50,691 bases of DNA from Acidimicrobiales bacterium (GTDB lineage: Bacteria > Actinomycetota > Acidimicrobiia > Acidimicrobiales > SHLQ01), in the NCBI GenBank assembly GCA_020629375.1, contig JAHDDK010000025.1:1-50691 (forward strand), in the 5' to 3' direction. Both the position numbers and the translations under genes were made by a program. This document shows, piece by piece, positions 26,601-37,500 of this stretch. Under the pieces are notes generated by a model. That model was not told the DNA's origin. It saw only the letters and a program-made list of their open reading frames with translations, and did not search any database. Every line of letters starts with the position of its first letter. The first letter of the stretch is position 1.

Positions 26601-27520
26601 ACTACTGGGAAGGTCCGAACACGCACGGCGACAACACGTACCCGCAGTGGATGCAGGGATTCGTGACCCAGCCAGGTGGCGTGCGATCGAACTTCACGAT
26701 CACCACCCCACCGCTCGAAGGTGGGCGCTGGCGCATCCAGATCGAGGGACGCGATGCCAACGGCCAATGGTCTGAACGGGAGCGCATCGACTTCACCGTC
26801 CAGGCGCCGGGCGACGAACTCCCGGTCTCGACGATCACCGACCCGGTTCGCTACACGTCGGACTTCGACTCGACCACCTTCACAGTGTCGGGCACGGCGA
26901 CCGACGACGCTGGCGTCGACCAAGTGTTCTTCCGGGTGTACCACCAGACGCTGAAGAAGTGGGTCAACCCGGACGGCACGCTCACGGGCGAGTCCGGTGC
27001 CGCCAACTGGACGTCGACCCTCGACGCTCCGGGTGCGACCTCGACCGGCTTCAGCGGTGTGATCAGCGTGCCCGAGCCTGGTCGAGTCAGCGTCTACGCC
27101 AACGCGGTCGACACCGCCGGCCAGCGCGAGAATCCCGCCTGGGGCCGCAACGTCGTCTGGTACGACGTGACGCTCGGCGATACCAAGCCGACCGGGCTCA
27201 TCACCGACCCGGCAGTCACCACCAGCACCCAGAACACCCTGCGGGTGTCCGGCACGCTGGAGGACAACGCGAAGATCGACCGAGCGATCATCCGGGCCCT
27301 CATCAACGATGACCGCACCCAGGGCATTCGGGTCGACGGGACGATCGGCGACTGGCAGTGGCACCAGGTGTTCGACATCGACGGACGCCACACGACCAAC
27401 GCCACGTTCACCCATGTGTTCGAGAATGCGCCGGCAGGCGAGTACCTCGTGCAGGTCGTCGTCTACGACGATCAGAACAAGGGCACCTGGCTCCAGAATC
27501 GCATCATCACGATTCCGTAG
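23666..27520 (+). CDS. Large secreted protein: beta-propeller plus seven Ig-like repeats
   Basis: A 1284-residue exported protein. The ATG at 23666 follows CGAGGAG. A signal peptide (core FLWVGALICALAIPTIL) ends near residue 40. Residues about 50-465 have the repeating GNRIIVAGDFTQV / GLYVVGKFNNIDG / RLFVGGAFTQIAG pattern of delta-60-type beta-propeller blades. A Gly/Asp linker follows. Seven repeats of about 105-120 residues then start near bases 25070, 25435, 25765, 26110, 26490, 26820 and 27185. Each has a Trp/DGT-rich first half and ends like LPVDGQYEIKAKTFDNA or APAGEYLVQVVVYDDQ, an Ig/fibronectin-like shape. No LPXTG motif or C-terminal helix is present, so it is probably released or non-covalently attached. 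Adhesion or substrate binding is plausible; the repeat family is not one I can name with certainty. Confidence 0.85.
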   Translation: MPSSRTQRIIRTPFLWVGALICALAIPTILQVANEASVASAGTGLVPERVRTDTPRILDGVVVDMEQLGNRIIVAGDFTQVEPQAGQAAVGQKYLFAYDLETGAFDSAWNPQIDREVEQIIPDPDGSGLYVVGKFNNIDGVKRRKIARLNADGSLDEAFKANANSKATAVAISPNGNRLFVGGAFTQIAGIDRAGLAELDPNTGAVKPGFTIGIAEGIGVGGTLSVKGLAVTPNNSTLVVSASARKIGDQVRWGLATIDLSGGNATLSPWRTRLFEDNADRAGGQFWFRGFDISPDGSYFVITTSGGDRPPTNDVAIRFPTAGGDNVQPAWITRNFDSTYAAAIDDDIVYIGGHFQYTEAPGAANPYPGDPDRSYGFGGDVDASVLGDQTIARQQVAALDPATGHSLGWNPGANGFNGVNSLRVIDRGLLLGHDGNIVGDKEVGRHGFFDRNNAGGGGDDGGGAVVLDTFIDAPLTGAQVTTGQVVTIAGRASSPDGIARVQVTVYDLGNMTWLRPDGTWGGWAGNNATLAAGAGSTESDWTFDVTLPVDGQYEIKAKTFDNANAKDPNQPSIRIRSNSQTADAKPNGLLTVVDVADPGNVITFSGTATDDRGVQRLRAEFVNLDTGRYLQPDGTEGDFIAYDATLTNPGETGTNWSITKTFPNGRWQALFIAIDNAGQRDDSPARRTELVSVGDGEPISIDITGPATQTYIPSGQAFQITGTAVDDVEVASVQVMVRNDATLYGLQITGLPGENARYTPATLISPQSASTDWRLDVPALPDGRYVVRAYVTDLAQQRLHATWIEVFVGDPNDTLPDGNITSPGNATPVATDSVTVSGNAYDDKGLGSVEIGVYYTDPVNGQNNGWVRLDGSISRFTEIWRPANIASPGATASTWSLPVALPLEGQYRFYMQVFDDAGQAIAARKSVYVIYTPGDVAPTIEIENFETDAVVAPGPLSLNGVIRDDNSVQQVRYILSRMYYWEGPNTHGDNTYPQWMQGFVTQPGGVRSNFTITTPPLEGGRWRIQIEGRDANGQWSERERIDFTVQAPGDELPVSTITDPVRYTSDFDSTTFTVSGTATDDAGVDQVFFRVYHQTLKKWVNPDGTLTGESGAANWTSTLDAPGATSTGFSGVISVPEPGRVSVYANAVDTAGQRENPAWGRNVVWYDVTLGDTKPTGLITDPAVTTSTQNTLRVSGTLEDNAKIDRAIIRALINDDRTQGIRVDGTIGDWQWHQVFDIDGRHTTNATFTHVFENAPAGEYLVQVVVYDDQNKGTWLQNRIITIP

Positions 27521-27529
27521 TTCGAGCGA

Positions 27530-27562
27530 CCGCGACGATGGGGTCTGACCCCGTCGTCGCGG
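27530..27562. terminator. Strong bidirectional terminator
   Basis: A 15-bp inverted repeat (27530-27544 with 27548-27562, one mismatch, 3-nt loop CTG) lies between the converging stops at 27520 and 27572. The apex contains GGGGTCTGACCCC. TTT follows on the + strand. Position and symmetry make this the best-supported terminator in the window. Confidence 0.85.
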
Positions 27563-27571
27563 TTTCGCGCG

Positions 27572-28378
27572 TCAGCGGCCGCGTTGTTCGAGGTAGCGAG
27601 CGGCGGCTTCACGTCCATCCGGGTCTTGGAGCCCGGCCATCAACGCATGCGCGTCGGCGACGGAACTCTCGAGGTGGACCATTGCTCGGGTCGTCGCATT
27701 GATGGATCGCTTCGTGGCCCACAGAGCGTGCCGAGGCTTGGCGAGCAGCTGATCCCGTAGGTCGTTGACTGCAGAGTCGAGCTCGTCCACGTCGACGATG
27801 CGGGTGAGGAAGCCAGCGTCGAGCGCTTCGGCTGCGCCGAACGGCCGGCAGGTCATGATCAATTCCTTCGCCCGAGCGGCGCCGATCTCGCGGATCAGGC
27901 GGTGCGTGCCACCCCAGGCGAGTGGAATGCCGAGGTTGACTTCGGGAATCGAGAATTGGGTGTCGGCGCTCGCAATCCGAAGATCGCACGTCGCTGCCAG
28001 TACGAGACCGCCCCCGACACACCAACCGTGAATGGCCGCAATGGTGACGGCGTTCATCGATTCGATCGCGTCGGCCATCCGCCGTCCAGCGTCGGCCGCC
28101 TCATGTGCCGCGAGCTCGCCGAGGCCGTCGGGCCCGAAGCTCGTGAGGTCGGCGCCCGCACAGAACGCCCGTCCCTCGCCACGGACGACGACCACACCGA
28201 TGTCGTCCTGGTCGTCGAACCAGCGCGCCGCACGTTCGAGGGCCAGCAGGGTTTGCGTCGACAGCGGGTTGAGCGCGTCCGGGCGGGAGAGCACGATCTC
28301 GCCTGCTCCCGGGGATGCGGTGATCCGCCGAACTCGAAAGCCGAAGTAGTTGATTTCTGGCTCGGTATCGATGGACAT
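27572..28378 (-). CDS. Enoyl-CoA hydratase/isomerase family (crotonase) protein
   Basis: A 268-residue crotonase-fold acyl-CoA enzyme. The oxyanion-hole segments are present: AFCAGADL (71-78) and IHGWCVGGGLVLAA (116-129). The second catalytic glutamate of enoyl-CoA hydratase is present (E146 in FSIPEVNLGIP), but the first, normally in GGGxE, is Val126 here (GGGLVLA). Typical hydratases use both acids, so this member may be an isomerase, a thioesterase-like variant or another crotonase activity rather than a true hydratase. It is a single gene, divergent from the surface giant and convergent with the propeller protein, with no fatty-acid genes nearby, so the pathway cannot be read from context. 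Confidence 0.9.
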   Translation of the reverse strand: MSIDTEPEINYFGFRVRRITASPGAGEIVLSRPDALNPLSTQTLLALERAARWFDDQDDIGVVVVRGEGRAFCAGADLTSFGPDGLGELAAHEAADAGRRMADAIESMNAVTIAAIHGWCVGGGLVLAATCDLRIASADTQFSIPEVNLGIPLAWGGTHRLIREIGAARAKELIMTCRPFGAAEALDAGFLTRIVDVDELDSAVNDLRDQLLAKPRHALWATKRSINATTRAMVHLESSVADAHALMAGLQDPDGREAAARYLEQRGR

Positions 28379-28517
28379 GGGTTCGACCGTACCGGCAGAT
28401 CTGTCGTGGCTGTGGCGAGCTTGTCATTGAGCCTTCGTGACGTTGTCTCGACGACGGTTCATCAATTCGATCGTCATGTCGATGGAAAAGGGTCTCTTCT
28501 TACCGGGCTGGTCTTCC

Positions 28518-31500
28518 ATGTCTTTCGTCGATCGAACATCCATCCGCACGCGACTTCTGGTCGCCGTGCTCAGCACACTCATGATCGGTGCGGTCATGGC
28601 GCTCGTGCCGACTGCACGCGCGTATGCGGACGACAATCCCGCAACTCAGGCATTGGCCTCCACCTGTGGGGTCGTGCCCTCGAGCACGCCCGCCGGAATG
28701 GACCAGAGTGGCGTGCAGGGTGCCGTGCCTGGCGAATTGGTCACAGTGACGCACACGGTCGAGTTCGACGAGGGGACGATCTTCCAGGACATCCTCGTCC
28801 GGCCCGATGGCACGACGTATTGGGCGTCGTACATCGAGACCCTTTCGCTCGACTCGGACCTCGTCGTCGACGGCAGCAGTGCTGCACTCGAGATCGACGG
28901 TTTGTCGCAAACACTGGTTGCAGGGACACAACCAGATGCAACGGACTTCGTTCTTGTCACCGACGGACCGACAGCAGGGGTGACCACCTGGCAGGTGCTG
29001 TTCCCCGGTGATGTTGGTGGCCAGACCGGAGCGCAGACCGGCTCGGGTGAGCCGTCCTACACGGTGCCTGCGGGCGGCCAGACCTTTGTGTTCTCGTTCG
29101 AGGTCATGATGCCAACGGACGCCGCGTGGGGTGAGGTCTTCGACGCTGCCGAGTGCTTCACGTCCGTGTCCACTGGCCCATCGAACCGTGACACCGACCG
29201 TACCCGCGCAGCGGTTTCGGCGATCATCCCCGAGCTCGAACTCGTCAAGGAAACACCGCTCGCCAACGCCTACCAAGCCGGTACCGCAGTGCCCTACACG
29301 ATCACGGCGAACCTCCCCGATCTCGACAAGGCCACGCAGACCCTCCTCGTCGCACCGGCACGAGACGTTGTCGTGGTCGACACTCTGCCCACGACGCTCA
29401 TTCCGCTCGATGCCGCGGGCAACACCGTTGCCGATGGCGGCACCACCGTTGGAGGCGGCGTGTGGAACCTCGCCGATCGCACGGTGATGTACCCGGCGTT
29501 CGATCTGCTCCCTGGCAACACGTGGAGTGTCGACGAAGAGATGCGAATCGTCCCCGGTACTCCGGCGACGACCGAGATCACCAACGTCGTCGAGGCATCC
29601 ATTTCGTACTTGCCCGGGGTTGCCGTGCCGAACGACACCATTGTCGACCCGGCCGCAACCGACGACGCCACGGTGACCGTGGCCTCCGATGCGCCCGCCG
29701 TGAACAAGGAAGCCGACGTCGAGCGCTACGGCACCGATCTTCCGATCACCTACACGGTGACCGTCGACCTCCCTGCGGGGTCGTCGTATGAGAACTTCAC
29801 GATCTCTGACACGCTGCCAGACGGCATGACATTCATCAGCTATGACACTGCGACGTGCACACCAGTCGGCGCAGATTGCCCCGACCCGATCACCTCGCTC
29901 ACTCCCACGGTGTTCCCGGGTGGCGGCACCGTCATCGGTTGGTACCCGAACGAGTTGGTGCCGTCGACAGTCGCTCGCCAGTTCGTGTTCACCTATCAGG
30001 CCGAGATCGACCCCGAGTACGGCAACGGCGACCCTGTCGAGTTCCTCGACTCGTTCACCAACGACGCCACCGTCTCGTGGAATACCGTCGACCGCCTCGG
30101 CGACGTCCCGCCGTCGACCGCTGCCTTGCCCGACTATGACGGGGCAACCAACAGCTCCGATGACGTCATTTATGACCGTCCGATCCTCAACATCGACAAG
30201 ACCGCGCTGACCTCTGATGGCGACGCCGTTGACATGGAGACCGTGCCATGGGACTACCAGCCCGGTGACACGGTCACCTACAGCGCGGTCATCACGAACG
30301 TTGGTTCTCGTGACGCAACGAACCTCGCCATCGCAGATGTGAACGTCGCCGTCGGCATCGACGTGTCGACCGTCTCGATCGACGGGAGTGCCTGTGGCGA
30401 CTGCGTCGTCGATCCGGCGAGCGGGGCCCTGTCGTTCAGCCATGCCGGTCCGATCGCTCCTGGCGACTCGGTCGTCGTCAACTACGATGCCGAACCGACC
30501 GACACCGGCATGCTGACCAACACCATCGGCGTACCCACTTACGACGACGACCTTGGCACGACGTACACCGAGAACCCGGAAGACACGGTCAACATCACCG
30601 TGCCCGACCCGGTGCTCGTCATCGACAAGTCGACCCCGTCCTCGGCGCCCAACGCCTACGGCACAACCGTGGGCACCGAGATCGATTTCACCTTCACGGT
30701 CTCGAACGATGGGCCAGCCACTGCCTACAACGTGCTTGTCACTGACCTCCCACCGTTGGGGACGTGCAATTTCGGTGGCTCACTTGTTCCTCAGGCTGGC
30801 ATCACCGAAGTCAGCGATGGCCAATGGCAACTCGACGCGCCGCTCGATCCCGGGGAGTCGTTCTCTTTCGACGCTGCCATCGAGATCTGCGGCGACATCG
30901 AGGCGACCGATCATCTCAACGAGGTGCGACTCACCTGGGAGGACACCGGTGACGGTGTCGACTCCGACGGCAACGCCTACGAGGCGATGTCCGATGAGCC
31001 GTTCTTGCTCGCCGAGCCGGAATACGAGGTACAGAAGTTCCCAGCCGTCGATGGTGGGGCCACGATCAACTTCACGCTCGATCCGACCAACCCCAACCAG
31101 GGCGCCTGGACCATCTGGGTGACCAACACCTCCGAGGTCCCTACTGGCGGTCTCGTGCTCAGCGACCCCATGCCCGAGACCTTCGAGTACTTGCCAGGCG
31201 ATGCCTCGATCGTCTGGGTCGGACAGCCGGCCGCGACGTTCGAGGACCTCTCTTCGGCATCAGGGACGACCGTTCTCGCTGGCCACACCGAACTCGTCGA
31301 GATCGAGATTGGTCAGCTTCAGCCCGGCGGAACCGCCAGGATCACGATCCCGTTCTCGCACAATGGCGTCTCGCCTTCCGACGGTGTGTTCTCCAAGATC
31401 AACACCGTCCAGGTCCGCAACGACAACATCGACTTCGATCCCGAGGTCCACGAGGCGCAGGGTGAGTACACACTCGTACCGGTCGAGAAGGGCCCGAATG

Positions 31501-34500
31501 TCGAGAAGACCACCTCCGAGACCCCGACCTACACCGGTGACGAAGCCGCCGAGGGTGCACCCGGTGCGACCCGCTACTTCCACATCGACCTCACCCTCCC
31601 AGGTGACCCGATCAACCCGGCCAATCCGCTGACCGCTCACGACCTCATGGTCGCCGACGTGTTGCCCGACGGCCTCAAGCTGCCCACCACCGAGCCCGCC
31701 TACGGTGCCGAGGGTGGCTCGCAGCCCGCCGGCTGGAACGTCGTCTGCATCTCCGGCGCCTGCCTCAGCGGCAACGCCGCCGACCAGCCCGAATTCGCCG
31801 GCGCCTACCTCGGGTCGGCCCCGAGCGGCGATGACACCGAGATCCTCTGGTGGTTCGGTGACTACACCAACACGGCCGACTCGGTCTATCGCATCACCTT
31901 CCCGGTCGAGATCGAGACCGAGTTCGCCTCCGGCATGGAGGTGATCGACGGCGTGAACGAGCCGATGGTCAACTCGGCCCGCCCGCTGTTCAACCGTGAC
32001 GTCGACGCCGGTTCCGGCGCCTCTGGCGACGCGATTCCCGGCCTGCCCGCCAGCGCTCCGGACCCACGGACCGACTTCGATCGGGCCTACCCCAAGGACC
32101 GGGCCGAGATCGACGTCGTCACCCCGCGCCTCGACATCGAGAAGCAGGGCATCCACGACGGTGCACCCGTGTTCGAGATCGAGGTCGGTGACCTCATCGA
32201 GTACTCGATCACGATCACCAACCGCGGCTCGGGCCCGGCCTATGACGTCCAGGTCTCCGACGACCTCGGTGTCGATCTCGGCGTCAACCGCATGACGGTC
32301 GACCAGGGCTCCCTCGCCGTCGACCTCGACGGCACCGACATCACGAGTGCCTGTTCGTTCAGTGGTACCACGCCGCTGACCCTCGACTGCGACATCGCCG
32401 GCCCCGTCGCCGGTGACCCGGACGGCTTCACCGGACCGGCGCTCGGTGGTGTCATCACCATCACCTACAACGCCACGCCGCTGCCGTCGGCCGACATACT
32501 GTCGCCGGTCTCGGCCAACAACTGGGACTCCGACCTCATCCGCAACGAGGTCGTGACGCCCAGCTACTTCGAGGTCCCCGCCGCCGGCCGCCCCGCCGAC
32601 GCCAACGAGTACTCGACCGGCCAGGCCGTGGTCCGGACCTTCGTCTACACGCCCGCCCCGGAGATCGAGGCCGGTTGCTGGGGTGACACTCACGCGGTGC
32701 CGGTCGGCGAGATCGGCCAGTTCCAGGTGATCCTGGGCAACGGCGACGGCCACTACCAGACCGACTACGGCAACTACATCTTCTCGCCGCCGCCATCGAC
32801 CGATTCCGATGGTGACGGCCGGATCGACGTGGGTGTCGGCTACAACCCCGAGCTCCGTCTCACCCTCCCCGACATCTACACGTTCGTGTCGGCCTCGGCC
32901 ACCGGGCCCGGCCCGCTCGGCAGCGGTGACGCCACCTATGCCACCTACGGTGCGTTCCCCGACCCCGACCAGATTATCGACAACGGCGACGGCACCCAGA
33001 CCCTGATCTGGGATCCCGGGACGATCAACGACATCCCGCCGTCGCCCAACAACTACACGCCGTACAACTTCAAGCCCGAGTACCGGGTGCTGATCGACGT
33101 CACCCGCGACGCCGCCGGCCCCACGTGGATCGAGGGCAAGCTCTGGTTCGAGGACAACACCGGCGAACGCGAGCGTGGCTCGAACTCGGGTGAGTACTTC
33201 GAGTACTACGAAGAGGACCGCAACGGTTGCCCCGGCCCGGCGCCGGACCACCACATCGAGAAGCGCCCCGACGTCATCGACAACGTCCGGATCCTCCCTG
33301 ACGAGGTGAAGGAGTTCACCATCACCCTCCGCCAGGAGCGTGAGGCACCGGTGACCGGCAACCGCTTCGTCGACACCCTGCCCCACGGTCTCGACTTCGT
33401 CGGCGACCCCACTGCGGGCGATCCCGACTACGTCGAGGCGACGATCTCGCCGGTCCCGGCAGGCTGGGACCCCCTCGAGACCTACTTCGTCTCGGCGACG
33501 ACCGACGGCAACGGCCAGACCGAGATCGTCTGGGACGCCATGCCCGAGCTGCCCGAGGGCAACTACGTCGTGACCATCCCGGTGCGGGGCCAGAACCCGC
33601 CGCCATTCCCCAACGACTGGCTGACCAACAACTTCGACTGGCAGTCCGACCAGGGCGATCGTGACGACCCCGGCAACATGTTCTCGATCCCGTTCGGCAA
33701 CCCCGTGATCGACAAGCGCGTCGACAAGGCCGCCGATCTGTTCGGTGAGTTCTTCACCTACACCATCGAGGTCACGATCCCTGCAGCCTTCGAAGGCAAC
33801 GACGTCACGATTCGTGACTACATCAACTGGCGTCAGAACCGGACCCAGGCCGACCTCGACGTCTGGGGGAACAACCAGGCCTGGCCCGAAGGCGACAACG
33901 CCGTCAACTTCTACGCCGACCGTCATCCGATCGAGTTCGTGTCGTACAACTCGGCGACCTGCCTCACCGGTTGCACCGGGCTCGACGCGGTGTCTGGCGT
34001 CGACGACACGATCGCCCCCGTCGGCCTCGCGCCCCTTCCGTTCGTCGACTACGACCCGAACGACGTCAATGCCAGCGCCCCCAACCCTCGCGGCGGCTCC
34101 ATCGTCTACCACTCGAATGAGAACAACGTCATCGGCTGGTACCTCGGCGACATCGAACAGGACCCGCAGGGTCAGGACCGCGTCATCGAGATGACCTACA
34201 CGGTCAAGTTCCCCGAGATCTACGACATGCGCGAGGTCTATGCGACGCGCGCCGCAAGCCGAATCACAGCCTTCCCCGGCGGTGCACTCGACCCGCAGTT
34301 CGACGAAGAACCGTGGCTCAGTCGACTGTCGGAGTACCACCAGCCGAACATCGTCATCCTCGACCACCACGGCGCCGCCCAGGACACCTGGTTCGACACG
34401 GCCGACCTCGCGAACGACGACCAGTGGTGGCGCTTCATGGCCACCAACGCTGTGGCCGAGACCCACGCCACCGCCGCGGTGGCCTACCCGATCGTCGTGC

Positions 34501-37500
34501 CGACCAAGGACTGCTACGGCCTGAACGGCACGCAGAAGCCCGACGTCACTCCGGTGGGCACCCCCAACGTGGAGTGCACCGTCACGTTGACCAACACCTC
34601 ACCGGTGCCGGCCTACGACATCACCTTCACCGACACCCCGGACACCGAGTGCAACCGGCGCCTCCGCCACATCGACGGCTGGTGGCACGGCAGCTCGTGG
34701 GGTTCCTACGCCTGCGACATCGGTGGCGAGACCGTTAACCACCCCAACCTCGCCACGCCGGCCAACTCCTTCCCGGCCACGTGGGAGGGCATCGAACTCG
34801 ACCCGGACGAGCAGGCCACCTTCACCTACTCACTCCGAGTCGACGGCTGGACCGAGTGGACCGCATGGGACTTCTCCCACGACTACGAGAGCGGAGGCGG
34901 CTGGAGCAACCAGGTCGTCATGTCGCCCTGGAGCGACGAACCCGGCGGTGACACCATCGGCGCCGAGACCACCATCTCCGAGACCGTCGGCTTTGTGAAC
35001 CCCCGGGTCAACATCTTCAAGTTCCCGTACGTCAACCCGATCCCGGACACCCGTCCGTTCAACACGGACTACGTGTACCGCAACATCACCCAGGATCCGA
35101 CGGACCCACGGATCGCGGGCGTCTGGCCGTATCTCCACGGGACGCCCGGTTGGCAGGATCCGCTGGGCGGCAACGCGATGGAGGGCGGCTCGACCACTGA
35201 CTGGCTCCAGCCACCGCTGGACATGGTGGACGAGCACTTCCACTGGCCGTTCCACTACCGGACTCGACAGCGTTTCGCCTTCCCGAGCTGGAGCCAGAGC
35301 TCCTGGCTCAACTGGACCGGTGGCGGAGAGAACTCGTGGTACCTCCCGCAGAACGATCCGGCGAGCTGGTCCGAGGACTACCTGGTCGATCCGGGCGAGA
35401 GCTACTCGTGGATCATCGACGTCTTCACCGAGCAGCCCGATCGCATCGAGCAGCTGACGATCACCGACACCCTGCCCTACGGGTGGACCTACGTGCCCGG
35501 CTCGGCCCGAATGGTCGACGGCACGTGGCTCCTGTCCCGCAACGACGGCCCGGAGCAGGCGTCGGTGGCCGGACTCGATGTCGGCTACGACGAGATCCCG
35601 CTCCGCGACCCGGTCGTCACGGCAGGCGTCGCGACCGACTGCAACGCCAGCCTCTACCACGACCGTGGCCCCGAGCTCACCTGGCAGTTCCTCCGAGACG
35701 TCCCAGGACAGGACGAGTTCTGGGACATCCGCTACGTCGATGGACGCGATTGGGAGCGCCAGGACGTCCAGGATCCGCTCGGTGACCGGTACTACGAGGC
35801 CAACACCTTCGACAAGATCAACGACCACGTCATCATCTTCGACACGATGCCCGATCCGTCGATCGTCCAGTGCGACCCGGACCACACCGACGCCGACCCC
35901 TTCTTCATGGAGAACAACGTCTCGATCGCCGCCGTGCGTGACTACGACGGCGTGACGATGAACGACTCGTACGCCCAGGGTGTGCCCGTGCCCACCCCGG
36001 TGGCGCTGTCGAAGACCCCGGATGACGATTACATCCAGGACGACACCAACACCGAGTTCACGATCACGTTCACCAACAACCTCGACGTGCCCGTGACCGA
36101 CCTCACCCTCGACGACACCCTGTCGATCGTGTCGGGCGTCGCCCCGCAGCCGGGCTCCGGCTACACCTGCGGCACCGCCACGGCCGATGGTGGCACCGGC
36201 TTCGTCGAAGCCTCGTGTGTCACGACCGGCAGCCCGACCACCCAGTGGGTGATCGAGTGGTTCTTCGACGAAGTCGCCCCCGGCGAGACCGTCACGATCA
36301 CGATGCCGATCTACGCCCCGGTCGACGAGGCCAACGGTCTTCGCTACGACAACATGGTGTCGACCACGGTCAAGGAGTACCACGACGTCTTCCTCGACGA
36401 CCCGGGTCGTGTGACGGTCATCAACCCGTCGCCTCCGCAGGTCCCGACGAAGTCGGCCAACCCCAACCCCGCGACGGTCAACGACGTCGTCGAATACACC
36501 GTCTCCTGGGTCGCCCATCCGACGATGATCTTCGCCGATCTCGCCTACTACGACCTGCTGCCCGATGGCCTCACCTTCATCGACTACGGCGAGGTGAGCT
36601 GCACGGGTCAGTGCCCAGCTGGCTATTCCGCTGACGACGTGATCGAGATGACACCGGTGCCCAACGCCGACGGCTCGACAACGCTCATGTGGTGGTTCGG
36701 CAACATGCCGGGTTCGGCAGCGGGCGCAACCTGGTCCATGACCTACACGGCGAGGGTCGACGACGCCTTCAACGATGGCACGACAATCGTCGATGGCGAT
36801 TCGGTCGACAACGAGGTCATCGGCTACTCGAACGAGGAGAGCCTCCTCGACGAGCCGACGGTCATTCCCGATCCGTCAATCTGGACGACGTATCCGCCGT
36901 CCGATCCGGTCAACGAGACGCTCGACGTTCGCGAACCCGAACTCGAGATCCGCAAGGCTTCGGCGCCGTCGAGTACCCCGACCGATGGTTCCTCGACCGT
37001 TGTCTACACCGTCGAAGTGGAGAATACCGGCGTCATGAACGCCTATGCCGTCGTCGTGACCGACACGCCGAACGGTGCACTCGAGAACATCACAATGGAC
37101 GCTACAACGTACGCAGGGTCGTTCGTGACCCGAGGTTGGACGTCGATCGATCCGACCGTTGGCTGGTTCATCGCCGACCTCGCCCCGGGCGACATCGCGA
37201 CGTTCACCTACACCGCTGAAGTGATCGACGACTTCTTGACCGCCGGCTATCCGGCGGCCGAGAACCTCGTGACCCTCGAATCGTTCCGGGCTCGCCCAGG
37301 TCTCGTACCAGAGGATGGCGATCGCATCTACGAACCCGGCCTCACAGCCGATACGTCGATTCCGCTCGTCGGCCCAGAGATCTCGCTCGACAAGTTCGTC
37401 GGCGGATGCACGAGCGAGCTCGAGTTCATCGAGCCCAACACGCCGGTCACCTGGTGTATCCAAGTCACCAACGATGGGGCCGCACCCGCGTACGGGCTCG

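Noticed and set aside
28500..30443. 647-codon open frame on the - strand
   Set aside because: Antisense of the signal peptide and first DUF11 modules; composition is rich in Arg, Gly and His with no motif.
31260..34466. 1068-codon open frame on the - strand
   Set aside because: Antisense shadow of the giant gene. No recognisable domains, and the sense frame has coherent DUF11 modules.
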